Assembly: GCA_026745465.1 (NCBI GenBank)
Contig: JACYXH010000522.1
Span: forward strand, 1,208,501-1,272,500
Direction: 5' to 3'
Length of the DNA stretch: 64,000 nucleotides
From: Lota lota
Taxonomy: Eukaryota > Chordata > Actinopteri > Gadiformes > Lotidae
The notes below the pieces were generated by a model. That model searched no databases. It saw only the letters and a list, made by a program, of their open reading frames with translations, and had not been told where the DNA came from. The translations under genes were made by a program, and so were the position numbers. Each line of letters begins with the position of its first letter. The stretch's first letter is position 1. This document shows positions 49,451 through 62,022 of the stretch, one piece after another.

Positions 49451-51588
49451 TGGAGGTTTGGGGGGAGAGGACCAAAATACTTGCAACAGGAAACCTCACA
49501 TGCAGTCACCCGAATCTGAAAGGCAAACAGACTCCATGAAACCTCAGTCGAATGCCTGCAGGTTTTCCGACCGGCCGACAAAACCCAACAAAGAAGAAGG
49601 CTCTGAAACAAACCCATGTTGACTGCATGCTCCTGTATCGGTACATATGATCGGCCACACTCACATGTGTACAGACACGCACACAAACATGCACACTGAC
49701 ACACAAAAACACGTGAAAAATAGACACACACAAACAAATATATACACATGTGTTTAAAGTTGTATTTGCAGTGTTCAAACAAACTGTAGTGGGCATGATA
49801 ATCATTGGTACTCCTTTTCCAAATTGGTTTGTTATGCTTGAACGTGCTTGTGAGGTCGTTTGCCATAATGAGGTTCATTACAAGGGGAAATAACACCCCC
49901 CACCATTATGAGGACCCTAATGTGAGATTAAACCCCCGTATGGGGACTTAATGTGAGTGTAAACTGGCCCGCCTTCTGGAGTCGCATCATACAAATCTTG
50001 CTCTCCAGCTAGTGGGCTCCCTTCCTCGTCTGGCTAGCAGCTAACAGGCTAACGGGCCTCATCCATTATGCATGGGGGCAGCTCCGTCCAATTGTTCAGC
50101 CTTCGCTGATCCGCAGTTTGCGCTGGCAGTTAAGTGAGACACAGATTGAGATTGGTCGGACTGAAAATGAGGATACCCAAACCGGCCATTGATTATCTGC
50201 GCAATATGCCGACGAGGCCCGCGGAGACTCCTGGCGTAGAGCACCCGCAGTCCAAAACACAAGCCCTTAAAGCTCTTACAGCGAAGACATGCGAGCCTGT
50301 CTAAAATAAGCCAATTTAGGGGTACTTTTCGAGACATAGAGGTGTATTAGGGCCAGCAGTCTCCAACGTATTAGGTACACTTATCCTGGATTCACTCTGA
50401 AAAAAAGGGTCTCTGTATACGATTAGAACCGGTGAAAACTTTTATTTTCCAACTTGGCGAGGCTTGCCCAGAGCTCAGGTTGCAGATTCTGGGGAAGACT
50501 GTATACATTAACATATTTTCCAGAGTACTGTTCCCTTTTTCTCAAGTTCACAGCAGCTTTGGGAACACAACTTCTTTCAACGGAACTATGAGTGCTAAAG
50601 GGGAAAAGTCTCTGATGGCTTTCAGCCCGAAGCAATCACACGAACAACTCATTGATGCAGACATAACAGTTATCGGTTATCTAAGTTGGTACAATATGTC
50701 TTTTGAAATTCATCCCCTTGAATTCCTTCAAGGTAATGCCATTGTTATGAGTTCCATCACTGTTCCAAGGCCAATACATATTCTACCGCATTGCATTTGT
50801 TGATAATGGTGGACACACTGTACATGAAGCCTATCTCTCGAGAGATTAAAATGTTTTAACATCAGTTTTTACATTTCTTTATTAAACATCACCTGAAATG
50901 CATTTGGTTTGCTTGCTTCTTAGACTTCACCTTAAATTACAATAATACTTGGTTTTGTTCGTAGATCGTCAGGTTTGCGTGGGAATTACAACTGTGGTAG
51001 AACCTTAAGCCACATAAACCAACAAGAACTTCGTGCTTTTACCTCTTCTAGTATTCTGACAACTGCCAACCAAATCCACTACCGTCATTTGGATGAACAA
51101 TTAAATTGAAGAGCAGCCATATTAGAGTGTCACTTAGAGTAACGGGTGTTTTATTTGATTTTCTTCTCTGTCCGGTTGTCTCAGATAATACACAAAACTA
51201 ACGTGACAAGATGGACTCCCACACAGTCAGAGAAAACAATATTAATCTGTACAATGCATACTTGTTAAAAAGCCCTCACTGTCAGGCCGAGCAGTGAGAT
51301 GAAGCCTCGAGAGATTAGAAGAAAGGATTCGAAAACACAAATTATGTTTCATAACGGACAGTTTTTGGATATATTTACGTGATTATAGTCCTGCTCTAAT
51401 GAGCTTCTTCAAAACTACTTGACCCATGGTTGAGAACATTTGCATTGTGGGTACTCAGCCAATGCACCATAGGTCATTATAATAAAACAGAGAACATTAT
51501 TTAAAGCATCATTATTTTAAGTTCAAAATGTGGCCTCTTCAATGTGCTTCAGTTCGAGAGTACATATTGTAGGAAATGCTGTCGTAAT
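49451..51588. other. Unique non-coding DNA
   Basis: This is unique sequence with a CA-rich run at 49660-49750. A 123-codon plus frame (50432-50803) is in complex sequence, but I recognise no domain and see no supporting exon structure. Nothing else is visible. Confidence 0.45.
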
Positions 51589-51589
51589 A

Positions 51590-51655
51590 ATACACTTTAT
51601 TTATATAGCACCTTTCTCTTAAAACGTCAGTTGCAAAGTGCTTTTACATGACTAA
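51590..51655 (+). mobile_element. Dispersed fish repeat fragment
   Basis: atacactttatttatatagc then acctttctctt and ttgcaaagtgcttttacatg matches a widespread teleost repeat of the type tttatttatatagcgctttt...caaagtgctttaca. A weaker copy is at 58700-58745. Confidence 0.55.
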
Positions 51656-51917
51656 AAAAAGCAAAAGTAGTACAAATGAAGTTGTGTTCTGAGTACATAC
51701 TGCCATAATTTGAGTGTATTGCTTCAGAATTCTTTAACACATAAAATATCAGTGGGTCGTTAAATATAACCCAGCACGATAGTGTTTATCAGTTTTCTGG
51801 AACAAAGTCATTATATTCATAGTTATTCTATTATGTCTGTTGTGTGTTCTGTCTTGTGTTTTAAACTCATTTTGAACTGTGTTGTTGTATACTATAGTAT
51901 CTATTGTGTTTCTGACG

Positions 51918-52214
51918 TTAAAGGGGCCCTATTTTACCATCAGGTGTGAGTGTGATAAGCCATCACAAGCCGTTTCAAAATCGGCCCTGCCTTATGACCT
52001 CCCAAGTGGGAGTGTCCAATCAGATGTATGCTGGATAGATACCGTTCTACCCAGTGGACAGAAGCAACTGGTAGGCTTACGTATCTATCCATCATACATC
52101 TAGGTGGACACTCCCACTTGTGATACATCTAAATCACAGGGCAGAGCAGATTTTGAAACGGCTTGTAATTGGCTAATCTCATTCACACCTGGCGGTAAAA
52201 TAGGGGCCCTTTAA
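51918..52214. mobile_element. 297-bp TTAA-flanked palindromic MITE
   Basis: The element is one near-complete palindrome. The left end reads ttaaaggggccctattttac, and the right end in reverse complement reads ttaaagggcccctattttac. Inward, aggtgtgagtg/aggtgtgaatg and caagccgtttcaaaatc (identical on both sides) follow. Then come agtgggagtgtcca, agatgtatg and ggatagatac in the same order on both arms, leaving only about a 12-base centre near 52066. Arms are about 140 bp. TTAA at both ends agrees with the TTAA target of piggyBac-type elements, although TTAA could also belong to the termini. There is no coding capacity; the overlapping 74- and 62-codon frames are by-products. Confidence 0.9.
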
Positions 52215-52490
52215 GCACTTAGTGAATAATGCTCTTGAAAGGTGGACATTTATGATTTGGAATTGTTCACTTGGTGTTTTGAATGTAGACCTTTTTTACC
52301 GATGCAGATGCTTCAACCAGGATTCACTTGCCAGTGGTATCACCAGTTTAAATGAGATTCTTGTGCTGAAATGTCAATGTTGGAAGTCGTGTGCGAATGG
52401 AACAGTAACCACACTCAAATCACACAAGAGGAGGCCATTACTGAAACAGATATCACAAACACATTCTAACACGAGCAAATGAGATAAAGC
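52215..52490. other. Unique non-coding DNA, nothing recognised
   Basis: This is short unique sequence between the palindrome and a TA-rich run. The 86-codon plus frame here shows no domain. Confidence 0.45.
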
Positions 52491-52537
52491 ATATATATAT
52501 ATATATGTATATATAAATATATATAATATATATATAC
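52491..52537. repeat. (TA)n imperfect microsatellite
   Basis: A TA run is interrupted by tgta, aaat and ataata. Confidence 0.95.
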
Positions 52538-52539
52538 TC

Positions 52540-53600
52540 CAGAATTATGATTTCCCCACCACACTCTCAAGACGTAATTTGCCTTCTCAGACAAGTTCCC
52601 TCACAATAGGCATACACTTCCTGCCATATATAGGCTAGACATAATGTGGAACTAAGTAGGATTATGCATGGTAAACTGCCTTTTGCACACATACGCATAC
52701 CAGAATGTAATACGATTACTTTATCAACATATCAATGCTATTCTGTCTTATTTTTAATCCATATAAGTATCAACAAAATGCAAAAGGTGAATCTAATTGT
52801 TTTCTCTTTACAACGTACATCTTGAGGCTCCACCCACCTTGGTGACACGGTGCTGCACCATTTCCGCCAATTGTAAGACTCAATTGACTATAACTCCTCC
52901 CCTTGCATACACAAACATGAATATTTTTTAACAGTGAATGACACAACTCCACACACAAGCTGCTTCTCATTGTCAGGCGTTCATTACGTACGCTACCTGA
53001 TTATGGTTACATCCATAGTAGCATGTTGTAGGTATACGGTGAAAATCGGTGTCAAACATGCTATGTTGTTTTAAATGAGGCACCTGTGAGATACTTTGAT
53101 ATTGCTTGGTTTGAATCCCTTTGAGAGACCGTACTCATCTGTGTGGTCTCCAGGGATATTTTCCTTTCTTCTGCAACCTAATGGTACGTCAGTGTTTCTG
53201 TGTGGAAACCCAGAGCAGGTTAAACGGTTTTCAACAACACCTAAATTGTTGTGGTGAAAACAGGACAAAATGGCTGCCCTTTCCCTCTTCAGATTTAATT
53301 AAAGCAAGGGCAATAATAACTTAAATAATAGAAAATGTGACATACTTGATCCAGATTTGTTCTTTTTCCAGTATGGAATTTATAAAGATTATTTTATCCT
53401 TTCTTAAATAAATGAAGGAAACAGCATCTGTGTTATCGTTGACTACTTCCTGTTGTTCTGTGACATTGTCTTGTACTGGGAGCCGGCCAACTGCCAAAAC
53501 AAGCAGACCCCAGCTGTAGGTGTTTAAAAAAAAAACTACAACAGACAATCAACCACTGTGTGTGTCTGTGTGTGCTCATTTGTGTGCTTTTAGGGACCCT
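52540..53600. other. Unique non-coding DNA, nothing recognised
   Basis: This is AT-leaning unique sequence with no array and no convincing frame. Confidence 0.5.
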
Positions 53601-53607
53601 GGTGCGA

Positions 53608-53670
53608 CTTGTGTCCATGTTTTACATGGACACAAGATGTCCCTATAAAGCAGCAGAATGCCGCTTTATA
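53608..53670. repeat. Two adjacent perfect hairpins
   Basis: cttgtgtccatg, a 5-base loop and catggacacaag form a perfect 12-bp stem (53608-53636). Seven bases later, tataaagc, an 11-base loop and gctttata form a second perfect stem (53644-53670). Neither has the length of a microRNA precursor. Confidence 0.9.
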
Positions 53671-54109
53671 GACATCTAAAGACATGTACGATTATTAGTT
53701 TAAAACTAAACGTATCAACCGAATGTCAATAAATAGTTTGACGTTATGTCTAAGACATCTATATATTGTGTTGCAGTGATATTTACTTGAGTGAACCCAA
53801 AATTGTTTGTTTTTCATTTTAAACGTGCTAATATGTCTTATATGATCTTTAAAATAGTATTGTGAACCTTCCTCTCTTCTCCAAATGCAGGTAACATTCT
53901 TTTTGTGACATTAAAGTGCTTTTTAGTATACTTTTAAACGTCACGACCGGCCACACAGGTGGCGTGGTGTGTGTGGAGCTTTGCTTGGGCAGAGGTTGAT
54001 TTTGATGTTCGATGTCCAATGGGGGGTTAGGCTTCCAAATTGCCATGGGTCCCCATCCTTCCTCGAACTCAAACTAATTTGTTTGAATATCAGTGTTCAA
54101 ATCACAGCC

Positions 54110-54587
54110 GAAACAGGGGTTCACCTACACTTTAAGTTAGCATGTAGCCCAGATAGCACTGGCCCGTAAAGTCTCGTAATACCAATTTGTACCTCGAGAT
54201 GTCACTGCAGCGTCCAGACGGCCCTCAGTCCGACATGAGAGGGTGAAGAAGTAGCGCAGACCCGAGGGCGTGTTCTTATCAATCGCTGCAAAGAAAATCT
54301 AATCAAAAAGGAGTTAACAGTGGCGTTTACTTTCCACCACTGGAAACAGCTCTTGGCGAGCAAAGAAATTAGGTTGGAAACTGAACTCGCAACATTTCTT
54401 CTAGGCTGGTTAGTAAACAGCTGTTATTGCTAACGTCGGCTATGGAGCGATAGCTAATAAAGGTAGCTTCAGACCGGTTAGAATTCAATACGGGTGGACA
54501 CCACAACGTTGTGGTACTATGCAGCCCCCCTCTTTGTTTGGAGGGTGGTGGAATTATTCGGCCAAATCCTACACATTTCACCTTTAA
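54110..54587. mobile_element. Dispersed teleost DNA repeat ending in TTAA
   Basis: acaggggttcacctacactt, agcactggcccgtaaagtct, cgtccagacggccctcagtc, ttctaggctggttagtaaac and ccaaatcctacacatttcac are text I recall as repeated across teleost genomes. The right end is cacctttaa, giving ttaaaggtgaaatgtgtagg on the minus strand, which looks like the terminus of a TTAA-targeting element. The left end is uncertain and no coding part is seen. It contains a 16-bp palindrome, accacaacgttgtggt. Confidence 0.6.
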
Positions 54588-54714
54588 GTGACCTTTGAAT
54601 AATGGCAGACTGTCGCGCTGCCACACGCATCCTCTCTCCCGAGGTGACCAGTAACAAGAGGGTGAGGGGATCTTCTGTAGTGGAATCTGAAACCATGCGG
54701 GGTAGCTGTGTAAT

Positions 54715-54965
54715 CTTTTTCCTCCTCCTCCTCCTCCTCCTCCTCCATTAGATGTTTCTCTAACACTCCCGCCTCTACCTCCACCTCCTCTTCTTCATCC
54801 CCTTCTTCTTTCCTTCCCTCTTCTCGCTCCTATTCCTGCCTCCTTCTCCTCCACCGCCTCCCCCTTCTCGTCCTCTTCCTCCTCATCCACTTCCTCCTCC
54901 TCTTCCTTCTGCTCCTACTACTTTACCTCCTCCTCCTCCTGTTTTCCTTCCTCTTCTTCATACCC
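54715..54965. repeat. (CCT)n and pyrimidine-rich tract
   Basis: A CCT run of nine units (54720-54746) is followed by about 200 bp of C/T-rich sequence with cctcctcttcttc words and no fixed unit. Confidence 0.92.
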
Positions 54966-56550
54966 ATTCTTCTCCAACACCTCCGGATGTTTTGAGATTG
55001 TTCATCGATCCTGCGCTGTAGGTGGACAAGGTGTGTTGTACCAGCATTGAAAATCTCTCACTGAGAGACGTGGGAAGGGGTTATGTTGATGTTATGGGAT
55101 GTTTCCAAGAGGCCGGCTGCTGAGGAAGAGGCTGGGAGAGGAGACTTGATGAGAAGGTTGTATCATTTGGGCCTAATGGGTATCTAAGTGGTCTTAATGT
55201 GGCTAATAGACTAGAGGCTTTAATCCTTTGGCGGCCATTAAGAACAAATAAAAGCTGACACATTCTGAACAACGTCTCACAGGCAACGAGTGGCTAACTC
55301 TTAATTACTTTACCTCAGAGAGCCCAAGAGGACTTGGTGTTTACATGAATGTGTGTAGTAACATGGATGCAAAAATAAAGGAGTACAAATATGGACGAGA
55401 TGGACTTTGTGATCAATTGGGTTTTGATAAGGTTAGTGATTTCATCTGTTAACATTTGACCTATTCCTAGGACATAATAACTTAATGAAATTGGAAACAC
55501 ACTTAAATTGTATAGGATGATCAGGTTTCAAAAGACACAAATACATTTATTCACCAAACCCATGAGATTTTTCTCGTAATGTTCATGATCTGTAGGTGAA
55601 ATGGTCATTTCTGCATTTTCACATTGAACATATTGGACAGCTTCTCAATAAAAACATTTGGAATGTATTCAAATCCAGATTTGATAAGTCATTTTGTTTG
55701 TCGCGATCAGGACAAACTAAATAACCTGAATTATAACTAGACAATCGAATCGTGGAGTGGGTGCTATGGTTAATTTGTTAAACTCACAACAACAAGAAGG
55801 CCAAACACGACAACATGATGGTGCTTATTAAGCTCCTTTGTATATTTTAACAACAGATTGAGGTTATTGTTGCTTGGTTTGTAGCTATTTTATTTCTTAG
55901 TAACACTTAAATATTTTGTCTAATTTTGATTGTTGATCAATAAAGTTACAAGTACACTTCTGCTTCTACCATTTAAAATGCCTCCAGGCCACTACAAAAT
56001 TGATACTGATGCTAAATGATAGCACTTATATATTTTTTCAAGGGAAAAAACATTTGTGGTTTGGTGTGAATCAAGCAGTACTGATGGGGCTGTTGGTACA
56101 GGCCTGCATGAGACTGGAAAGGTTGGGAAAACTGGTTCCTAGGGTCTTCTAATATACAGGGTTTGTGGCTAAAAGTGAACATAAAGGCTTGGTCGTATAG
56201 CTCATACACTAGCCAGTGATGCAACCATTGATGAAACCAACTAGGCCTTCTATGTGCTGTCCAAGTATTTTTCCTACCTCCACAATAAAAGCCGGGTTTA
56301 ATCTTTTGTTGCGCCCATTGATTAAACCACAACACAACGTTGTTGTAAATTAAGTATTTTTCTTCCTTCCACATTAAAAGCGTGATTTAAAGGTCTACTA
56401 AATGCAACAGTTTTATAACACAACGGCTGTGCGTTGGAAGCCCCACCAGCACAGCTGTCAGAAAAAAGATCTGGCTAACAGCACATTACTTTCAGCACGT
56501 CTTTAATGAGCTGTGACCAAACAAAAGAAGAAGAAGATGCTTAGATATAT
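54966..56550. other. Unique AT-leaning DNA with a weak direct repeat
   Basis: A motif, aagtatttttc-cctccacaataaaagc, occurs twice about 90 bp apart (near 56263 and 56352, each followed by ttaa). This suggests part of a dispersed element, but I cannot name it. The 120-codon minus frame here (56374-56012) has no recognised domain. Otherwise nothing is seen. Confidence 0.4.
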
Positions 56551-56556
56551 GTAGAG

Positions 56557-56558
<2 letters not shown>

Positions 56559-56597
<39 letters not shown>

Positions 56598-56608
56598 GGG
56601 GGGGGGGG
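56559..56608. repeat. (GT)n and G14
   Basis: A GT tract of about 36 bp runs directly into 14 G. Confidence 0.96.
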
Positions 56609-56739
56609 TTATCTAACAGTAATCCCACTGTTAGATGAAGCGCACAGTTCTTTAATTAGAATGTTGCCAAGTGTGTGTGCGCTCCAGCTGTCATCCCCAG
56701 ACATTAGTTTGAAATCCAGGTGATCTGGTTGACGTTCGC

Positions 56740-56872
56740 TAGCTAGATGAATGGAATCAAGTAAAGTGAACAGGCAACAGGTCATAGCTAGATGAATGGA
56801 ATCCAGTAAAGTGAACAGGCAACAGGTCATAGCTAGATGAATGGAATCCAGTAAAGTGAACAGGCAACAGTC
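56740..56872. repeat. 45-bp tandem repeat, three copies
   Basis: tagctagatgaatggaatcc then agtaaagtgaacaggcaaca and ggtca repeats at 56740, 56785 and 56830 with only one difference (atcaag/atccag). It is a recent local amplification. Confidence 0.96.
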
Positions 56873-57032
56873 CTCAGGTCATAATGGTTATCAATGTTTA
56901 GCGTCACATAGTCATTCTGGGAAGCTAATTACTTACAACACGGCATGGGTCTTCTCTATAGCTATGGAATTACAACAACAAACAGCAGTACGAATAAAAA
57001 AACAAACATCGAAGGTAGTTAAAGTATAAAAT

Positions 57033-57271
57033 AAATGGTAAATGGACTGCATGGACTCTCAGTGGCTCACATTCACCCATTCATACACACATTCATGCAC
57101 ACATTCATACACTGATGGCGGTGTCAACCATGCAAGGCAACAGCCAGCTGGTTGAGAGCAGATAGGGGAAGGTGTCTTGATCAGGGAAACCTCAAAACTC
57201 AGCTAAGAGGAGCCGGGGACGGAACCAGCAACCTTCCAGCAACTGCTCTACCTCCTGCGCTACTGGCTCCC
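57033..57271 (-). mobile_element. SINE of the atggtaaatggactgc type, minus strand
   Basis: On the minus strand it begins gggagccagtagcgcaggag followed by gtagagcagttgctgg (tRNA-like box A region) and gctggttccgtccccggctc (box B region). It then runs through ttgatcaagacacc-type and ccatcagtgtatgaatg sequence to gcagtccatttaccattt. I recall the same order in other teleosts. The copy is nearly complete. Confidence 0.75.
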
Positions 57272-57589
57272 ATAAATAATCGTGTAGAAATATATAAATA
57301 TTTAGAGACAGAATCCGACAATTGTACAGCATTGGTCACGTCGTTAACTTTCCATTTGGTATTTTGCCTTTACGATATTAACCAAAAACAAAACAAAAAG
57401 CAACATAACATATTCAGTTATTAAAGATAAAGCTTCTGGTTAGCTGAGGAGTACTAATGTTTCTAAGTTTCAGTACAAATGGAAAAACACTCCCATACAA
57501 GTGAAGGAAAGTGACCCTCGGTCACTATAATATATTGTATTAATACCGGACAGAGTCCTACTGATCTGTGCACGAATAAATCAAACCAC
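57272..57589. other. Unique non-coding DNA, nothing recognised
   Basis: This is AT-rich unique sequence with no feature I can support. Confidence 0.5.
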
Positions 57590-58070
57590 CAACCTCCACA
57601 AATTAAATGTATCCTCATTTAATCAGTTCAAATTATCCCAGCAATTAATGGATGTTAGTGGAAGGCCTGTAATGTAAATGTGTTTAACAAATTATTTTTT
57701 GTATTGCTGCTGACATCCAGCATTAATCAAATTAAATAAACAGCTTGGTGTCATCTCTCGGGGTTTTGTAAACAACAAAACGATAATTTGTTATTAATTC
57801 ATTAATTATTTGATTTAAATGTAGGTTATTTAAAGCAGCGCTGATGTATTAAAGTTGCTGAAAAGTGCACTGAATGTTCTGTTCAACAAAGTTGTGACTA
57901 CGATGTGACTAATTAAACAAACCAGTGTTTAATGTCCGTTGGAGTGGTGTTTGCTTTAATTAGCGGCCTTGGTTCATCAACAACGTTCGGATCAATGACT
58001 GAATACTGAGATGTTTTTTTTTTTGTTGTCATGGATATTCTTATCGTCTTCTTAAAGAGATATGCAAATG
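57590..58070. promoter_or_regulatory. TAAT-rich candidate conserved non-coding element
   Basis: The stretch is AT-rich yet not simple repeat. It has a high density of homeodomain-type words: cagcaattaatgg, cattaatcaaatt, attaattcattaattattt, gactaattaaac and ctttaattagcgg. Such clustering is typical of developmental enhancers in gene deserts. It is inference from composition; nothing proves activity. Confidence 0.35.
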
Positions 58071-58380
58071 AGAATTCAAAACCAAACTGCTATTTGCTTC
58101 TCCCCCCTCCACTTCCCAACTTCAATGACCCGCTCTGAACACACATCACAGCTCTCATACCACATCATTTCTACATTGTTGTAATTGATCCTTTGTCGTC
58201 GTTGAGATAAGGGATTGACCGACTCACGGCCCACTAGAAGTGCATGTTCCTCCGCCGGCCCCGTGATACGCTCAGCCAGGGCGAATTCTCCGTTAATTAG
58301 CCGGGAACAAAGAGACCAGAAGCAGCTGATCACGACGTGGGCGGGCGGATGGGATCTGAGAAAGTAAAGAACAATGAGCT
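58071..58380. other. Unique DNA, moderately CpG-rich
   Basis: CG words increase towards 58200-58350 (tcctccgccggccccgtgat). The minus frame of 85 codons shows no domain. It could be a continuation of the candidate element to its left. Confidence 0.4.
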
Positions 58381-58598
<218 letters not shown>

Positions 58599-58689
58599 TG
58601 GCGCTAGCATTGTACATAATCTCTACAGAGAGAGAATCGTGCCAGATTCGAATCAATTAACCAATTAACAACCAAATCATTAATTCACT

Positions 58690-58905
58690 ACTCAATAATC
58701 ACTGTATTTATACAGCTCTAGAACAACTTGCTGTACATTGAAACAAAAACCCAAATTACAAATACGTTCCAATTACAGTTACAAATTCATTCTGTTCCTT
58801 TTCGGGATGGGATTGATATGGGCAGGGCAGTGAAGTGATTACTGTGTTCTAGTCCCTGCTGAAACGTTCGGTTTCAAACCGTAAGTCACTTTGGGTAAAA
58901 GTGTT
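58690..58905 (+). mobile_element. Worn repeat with SINE/LINE tail
   Basis: cactgtatttatacagctct near 58700 resembles the tttatttatatagc repeat. At 58880 gtaagtcactttgggtaaaa then gtgttaaaaat matches the first part of the fish retroposon tail. Whether these belong to one element is unclear. Confidence 0.5.
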
Positions 58906-59645
58906 AAAAATTACAATCTTTTTGTTGAAATTAATATAAGAAATAAAGAAATATGCTATAAGACCACGCAGAGGCACATTTGAAAGTGAGATATCCTGGA
59001 GACACAAATATATGGGAGGAGAGAGGAGAGTGGACATGGGGAAGGGAGGTAGGAAGGAGATGGAAAGGGGGGGGGGGGAGAGAGGAGGAGAACACAAGGC
59101 CAGGTAATAACAAGGTCGAATGATAATTAAAAGTCAACAGGGAAACTAATGAATACAAAGTAAGAAGTAAGATGGGAGAACAAGGGAAAGTTTGCCAAAA
59201 GTTAAATAATAACAGCTCAGGAAGAGGAAAGACAAGGAAGATCTGATGAGATTGTGTGCTTTATTGTGTTCTAATCTAATCGTTGTGTCCTTGCAACATC
59301 CTCGTGAGACCCCAAAATATTAAACATATAAATGTGGGAGACTGAGTAGGGAACGTTATTTGGGCCCTTTTCCATTGATGACTATTCATATTTATTCTGC
59401 TTTCATAACTATGAGGTCCTTTTGTATTTCAGCATGGAAATGATCTAAATGTGCTGTCACTGCATTTTCAAAAAGGGTAAGTCTGAATTTTTTTTTATCA
59501 TAAAAAGAAAAAGCACTCAATGTTCTCAATGACTATTTAAGGACACTTATATGGGTGTCGATTATTTTTCAGTTGAGCGGTTTAAGTTTTGCTTATCTGG
59601 TATTTTCTCCTCATGAATGTTCGACTGTAGGAAATGTATATAGCA
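58906..59645. other. Unique DNA with purine-rich patch
   Basis: A purine-rich patch with a G12 run lies at 59010-59100. The rest is unique with no gene visible. Confidence 0.45.
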
Positions 59646-59647
59646 CT

Positions 59648-59649
<2 letters not shown>

Positions 59650-59712
<63 letters not shown>

Positions 59713-59755
59713 TGTTGCATTGTGTTAAATGTGTGCAGTATTACACACACACACA
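59650..59755. repeat. (CA)n microsatellite, two blocks
   Basis: A CA tract of about 59 bp (59650-59708) and a second short one (59742-59757) are separated by unique sequence. Confidence 0.98.
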
Positions 59756-59759
59756 CAAA

Positions 59760-61195
59760 CAAATGTTTTTTTTAATTCCACCGCCGCCATTTTATCCTAC
59801 AAATAAAAATGACTGATATTAGCATATTGCTAACCCAGTCAACTCTAATGTGAACAAGTCTAAAAGGAGCACATAAATAACGCATAAATAACATTCATTA
59901 CATTACATGTCTCTGCCATGATGCCAGCAAGTGACAGTTTAGTCAAATATGGGCGTTAATAAAAACATAAATGACCATTTCAACATTACCAGAAAACTGA
60001 ATTCACACAATGTGGTAATTAAGGTCTGAACTGTGTCAACAGAAAACAAAACTTAACAATCCAAAACAAAATAAACCCAAAACTATTTAGCTTCTTATGC
60101 TACAATTATGGCACCCATTGCACCTCTAACCATCAATAGAAGGAGGGACCCCTCTTTCTGCTTTCCTTCTCAAGGTTTGTACCTTGAAAAATGTGCGGCC
60201 TGTGTGGCTTGGGAAGACCCGAGACTGAAGCTGGATTAAGGGCCATATAAAGAAAATTGGCAAGACCTGGCAAAATAAACAACCCCACAATGGTAGTGTG
60301 GCAAGTTGTCTGCAAGTTGTTCACTGAATGTAAATCGTCCAATCAAATGACCCCTCGCACGCCACACAACGTGCTCATTTGGATAAAGTTAACCAAAGTT
60401 AAACTTTTGTCCCATCCCTTTTCACATGTCACCGCAAGTATCCGCACCAGCACAGACAGGTGAACACACCCAATACAATGTCAATGGGGCTTTGTTGCCA
60501 GGTGTTTTGAAGCCTATACAGCCCATACACAGACCAGCAACATGCTGCCATGAAACAGAAAATGGTGCCTGTTTCCAGCACTGTGGACAATATATATTTT
60601 GTGCTTTTCGTCAACAGCAGAGGAGAGAAAGCCTTAACAGCCAGAACGATTCTTCTCACAACACTTTCAAGCCAGATTGCTTTTTGAGTTTGAGTGAAAT
60701 GCAGTCGAAATGGTTGAATTAGATAAAGTATTTTCTGAATGCAGTGCTGTTATTCATTGTCTGGATGCAAAAAGTACAAGCACAACCATATAAATAAAAA
60801 AAGCCCCCCAAAAGACAGGAATTGGTATTCTTCTGACACAAATCAGACCTTTACTTTTTGAGAGACAATGGCATGTCAAATCGACATCCCTAGAGTTTGC
60901 CCGCAAAACACTTTTGGTTGGAACAAAAGCATTCCTTACATATCATTAAACAGTGTCTTGGGAAATATGAAGCCTTTTAACAAGGGAAGCGAGGTAATGC
61001 AATTACTTATCTCTGTGAGGTGGCCTATATCTATAAGTAGATATTTGGTACATATATGCTACATACATGTTCTCCATGTTCTTAGCCTGCTAATTAGCTA
61101 AGTATCAGGAATCACAGGAGGCTACAGTATGTTCTATCCCGGCTTAGTATTGCCACAAGGCAGAAATAAAACTTGAATGAGTCTCTCTCTTTCTT
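59760..61195. other. AT-leaning unique DNA, nothing recognised
   Basis: This is unique sequence. The 98-codon plus frame (60426-60722) and overlapping minus frame have no recognisable domain. Confidence 0.5.
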
Positions 61196-61196
61196 T

Positions 61197-61590
<394 letters not shown>

Positions 61591-61592
61591 CC

Positions 61593-61594
<2 letters not shown>

Positions 61595-61625
<31 letters not shown>
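61595..61625. repeat. C31 homopolymer
   Basis: A run of 31 C, the longest homopolymer in the window. The length is approximate. Confidence 0.93.
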
Positions 61626-61626
<1 letters not shown>

Positions 61627-61980
61627 ACCCCCACACGTGGCTGGGCGTTCACGCATTAGTGTAATTTGAGTTTTACGAGAGGTCATTCCTCTTTGTCCAG
61701 CACGGGAGGAAGGGCAGCGGAGACGCGGACGAGGTGAAGACAAATCACCTTTATTGTTTCTCCTAATTTGTCGGAGTTGCTGAAGTGCCACGGAAGGGCC
61801 TCCGACGCCATGCTTAGGATCCCGTCTGGGAAAGCACCGACTGCAAAGGCGCCCTTGCGGTAATTAAAGTTTGGTGTAATTTATAGTTTTGTATCAGCAA
61901 AATAAATAAATAAAATAAACCCTGAAACTCCAACTCCTGCTCAGACAAACACACAAAAACACACGACACGATGCACACAA

Positions 61981-62022
<42 letters not shown>

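Noticed and set aside
50432-50803. 123-codon plus-strand frame in complex sequence
   Set aside because: It is the most plausible-looking single frame outside repeats on the plus strand, but no domain, start context or neighbouring exon supports it.
53608-53670. microRNA precursor
   Set aside because: The two hairpins have stems of 12 and 8 bp, far shorter than a microRNA precursor.
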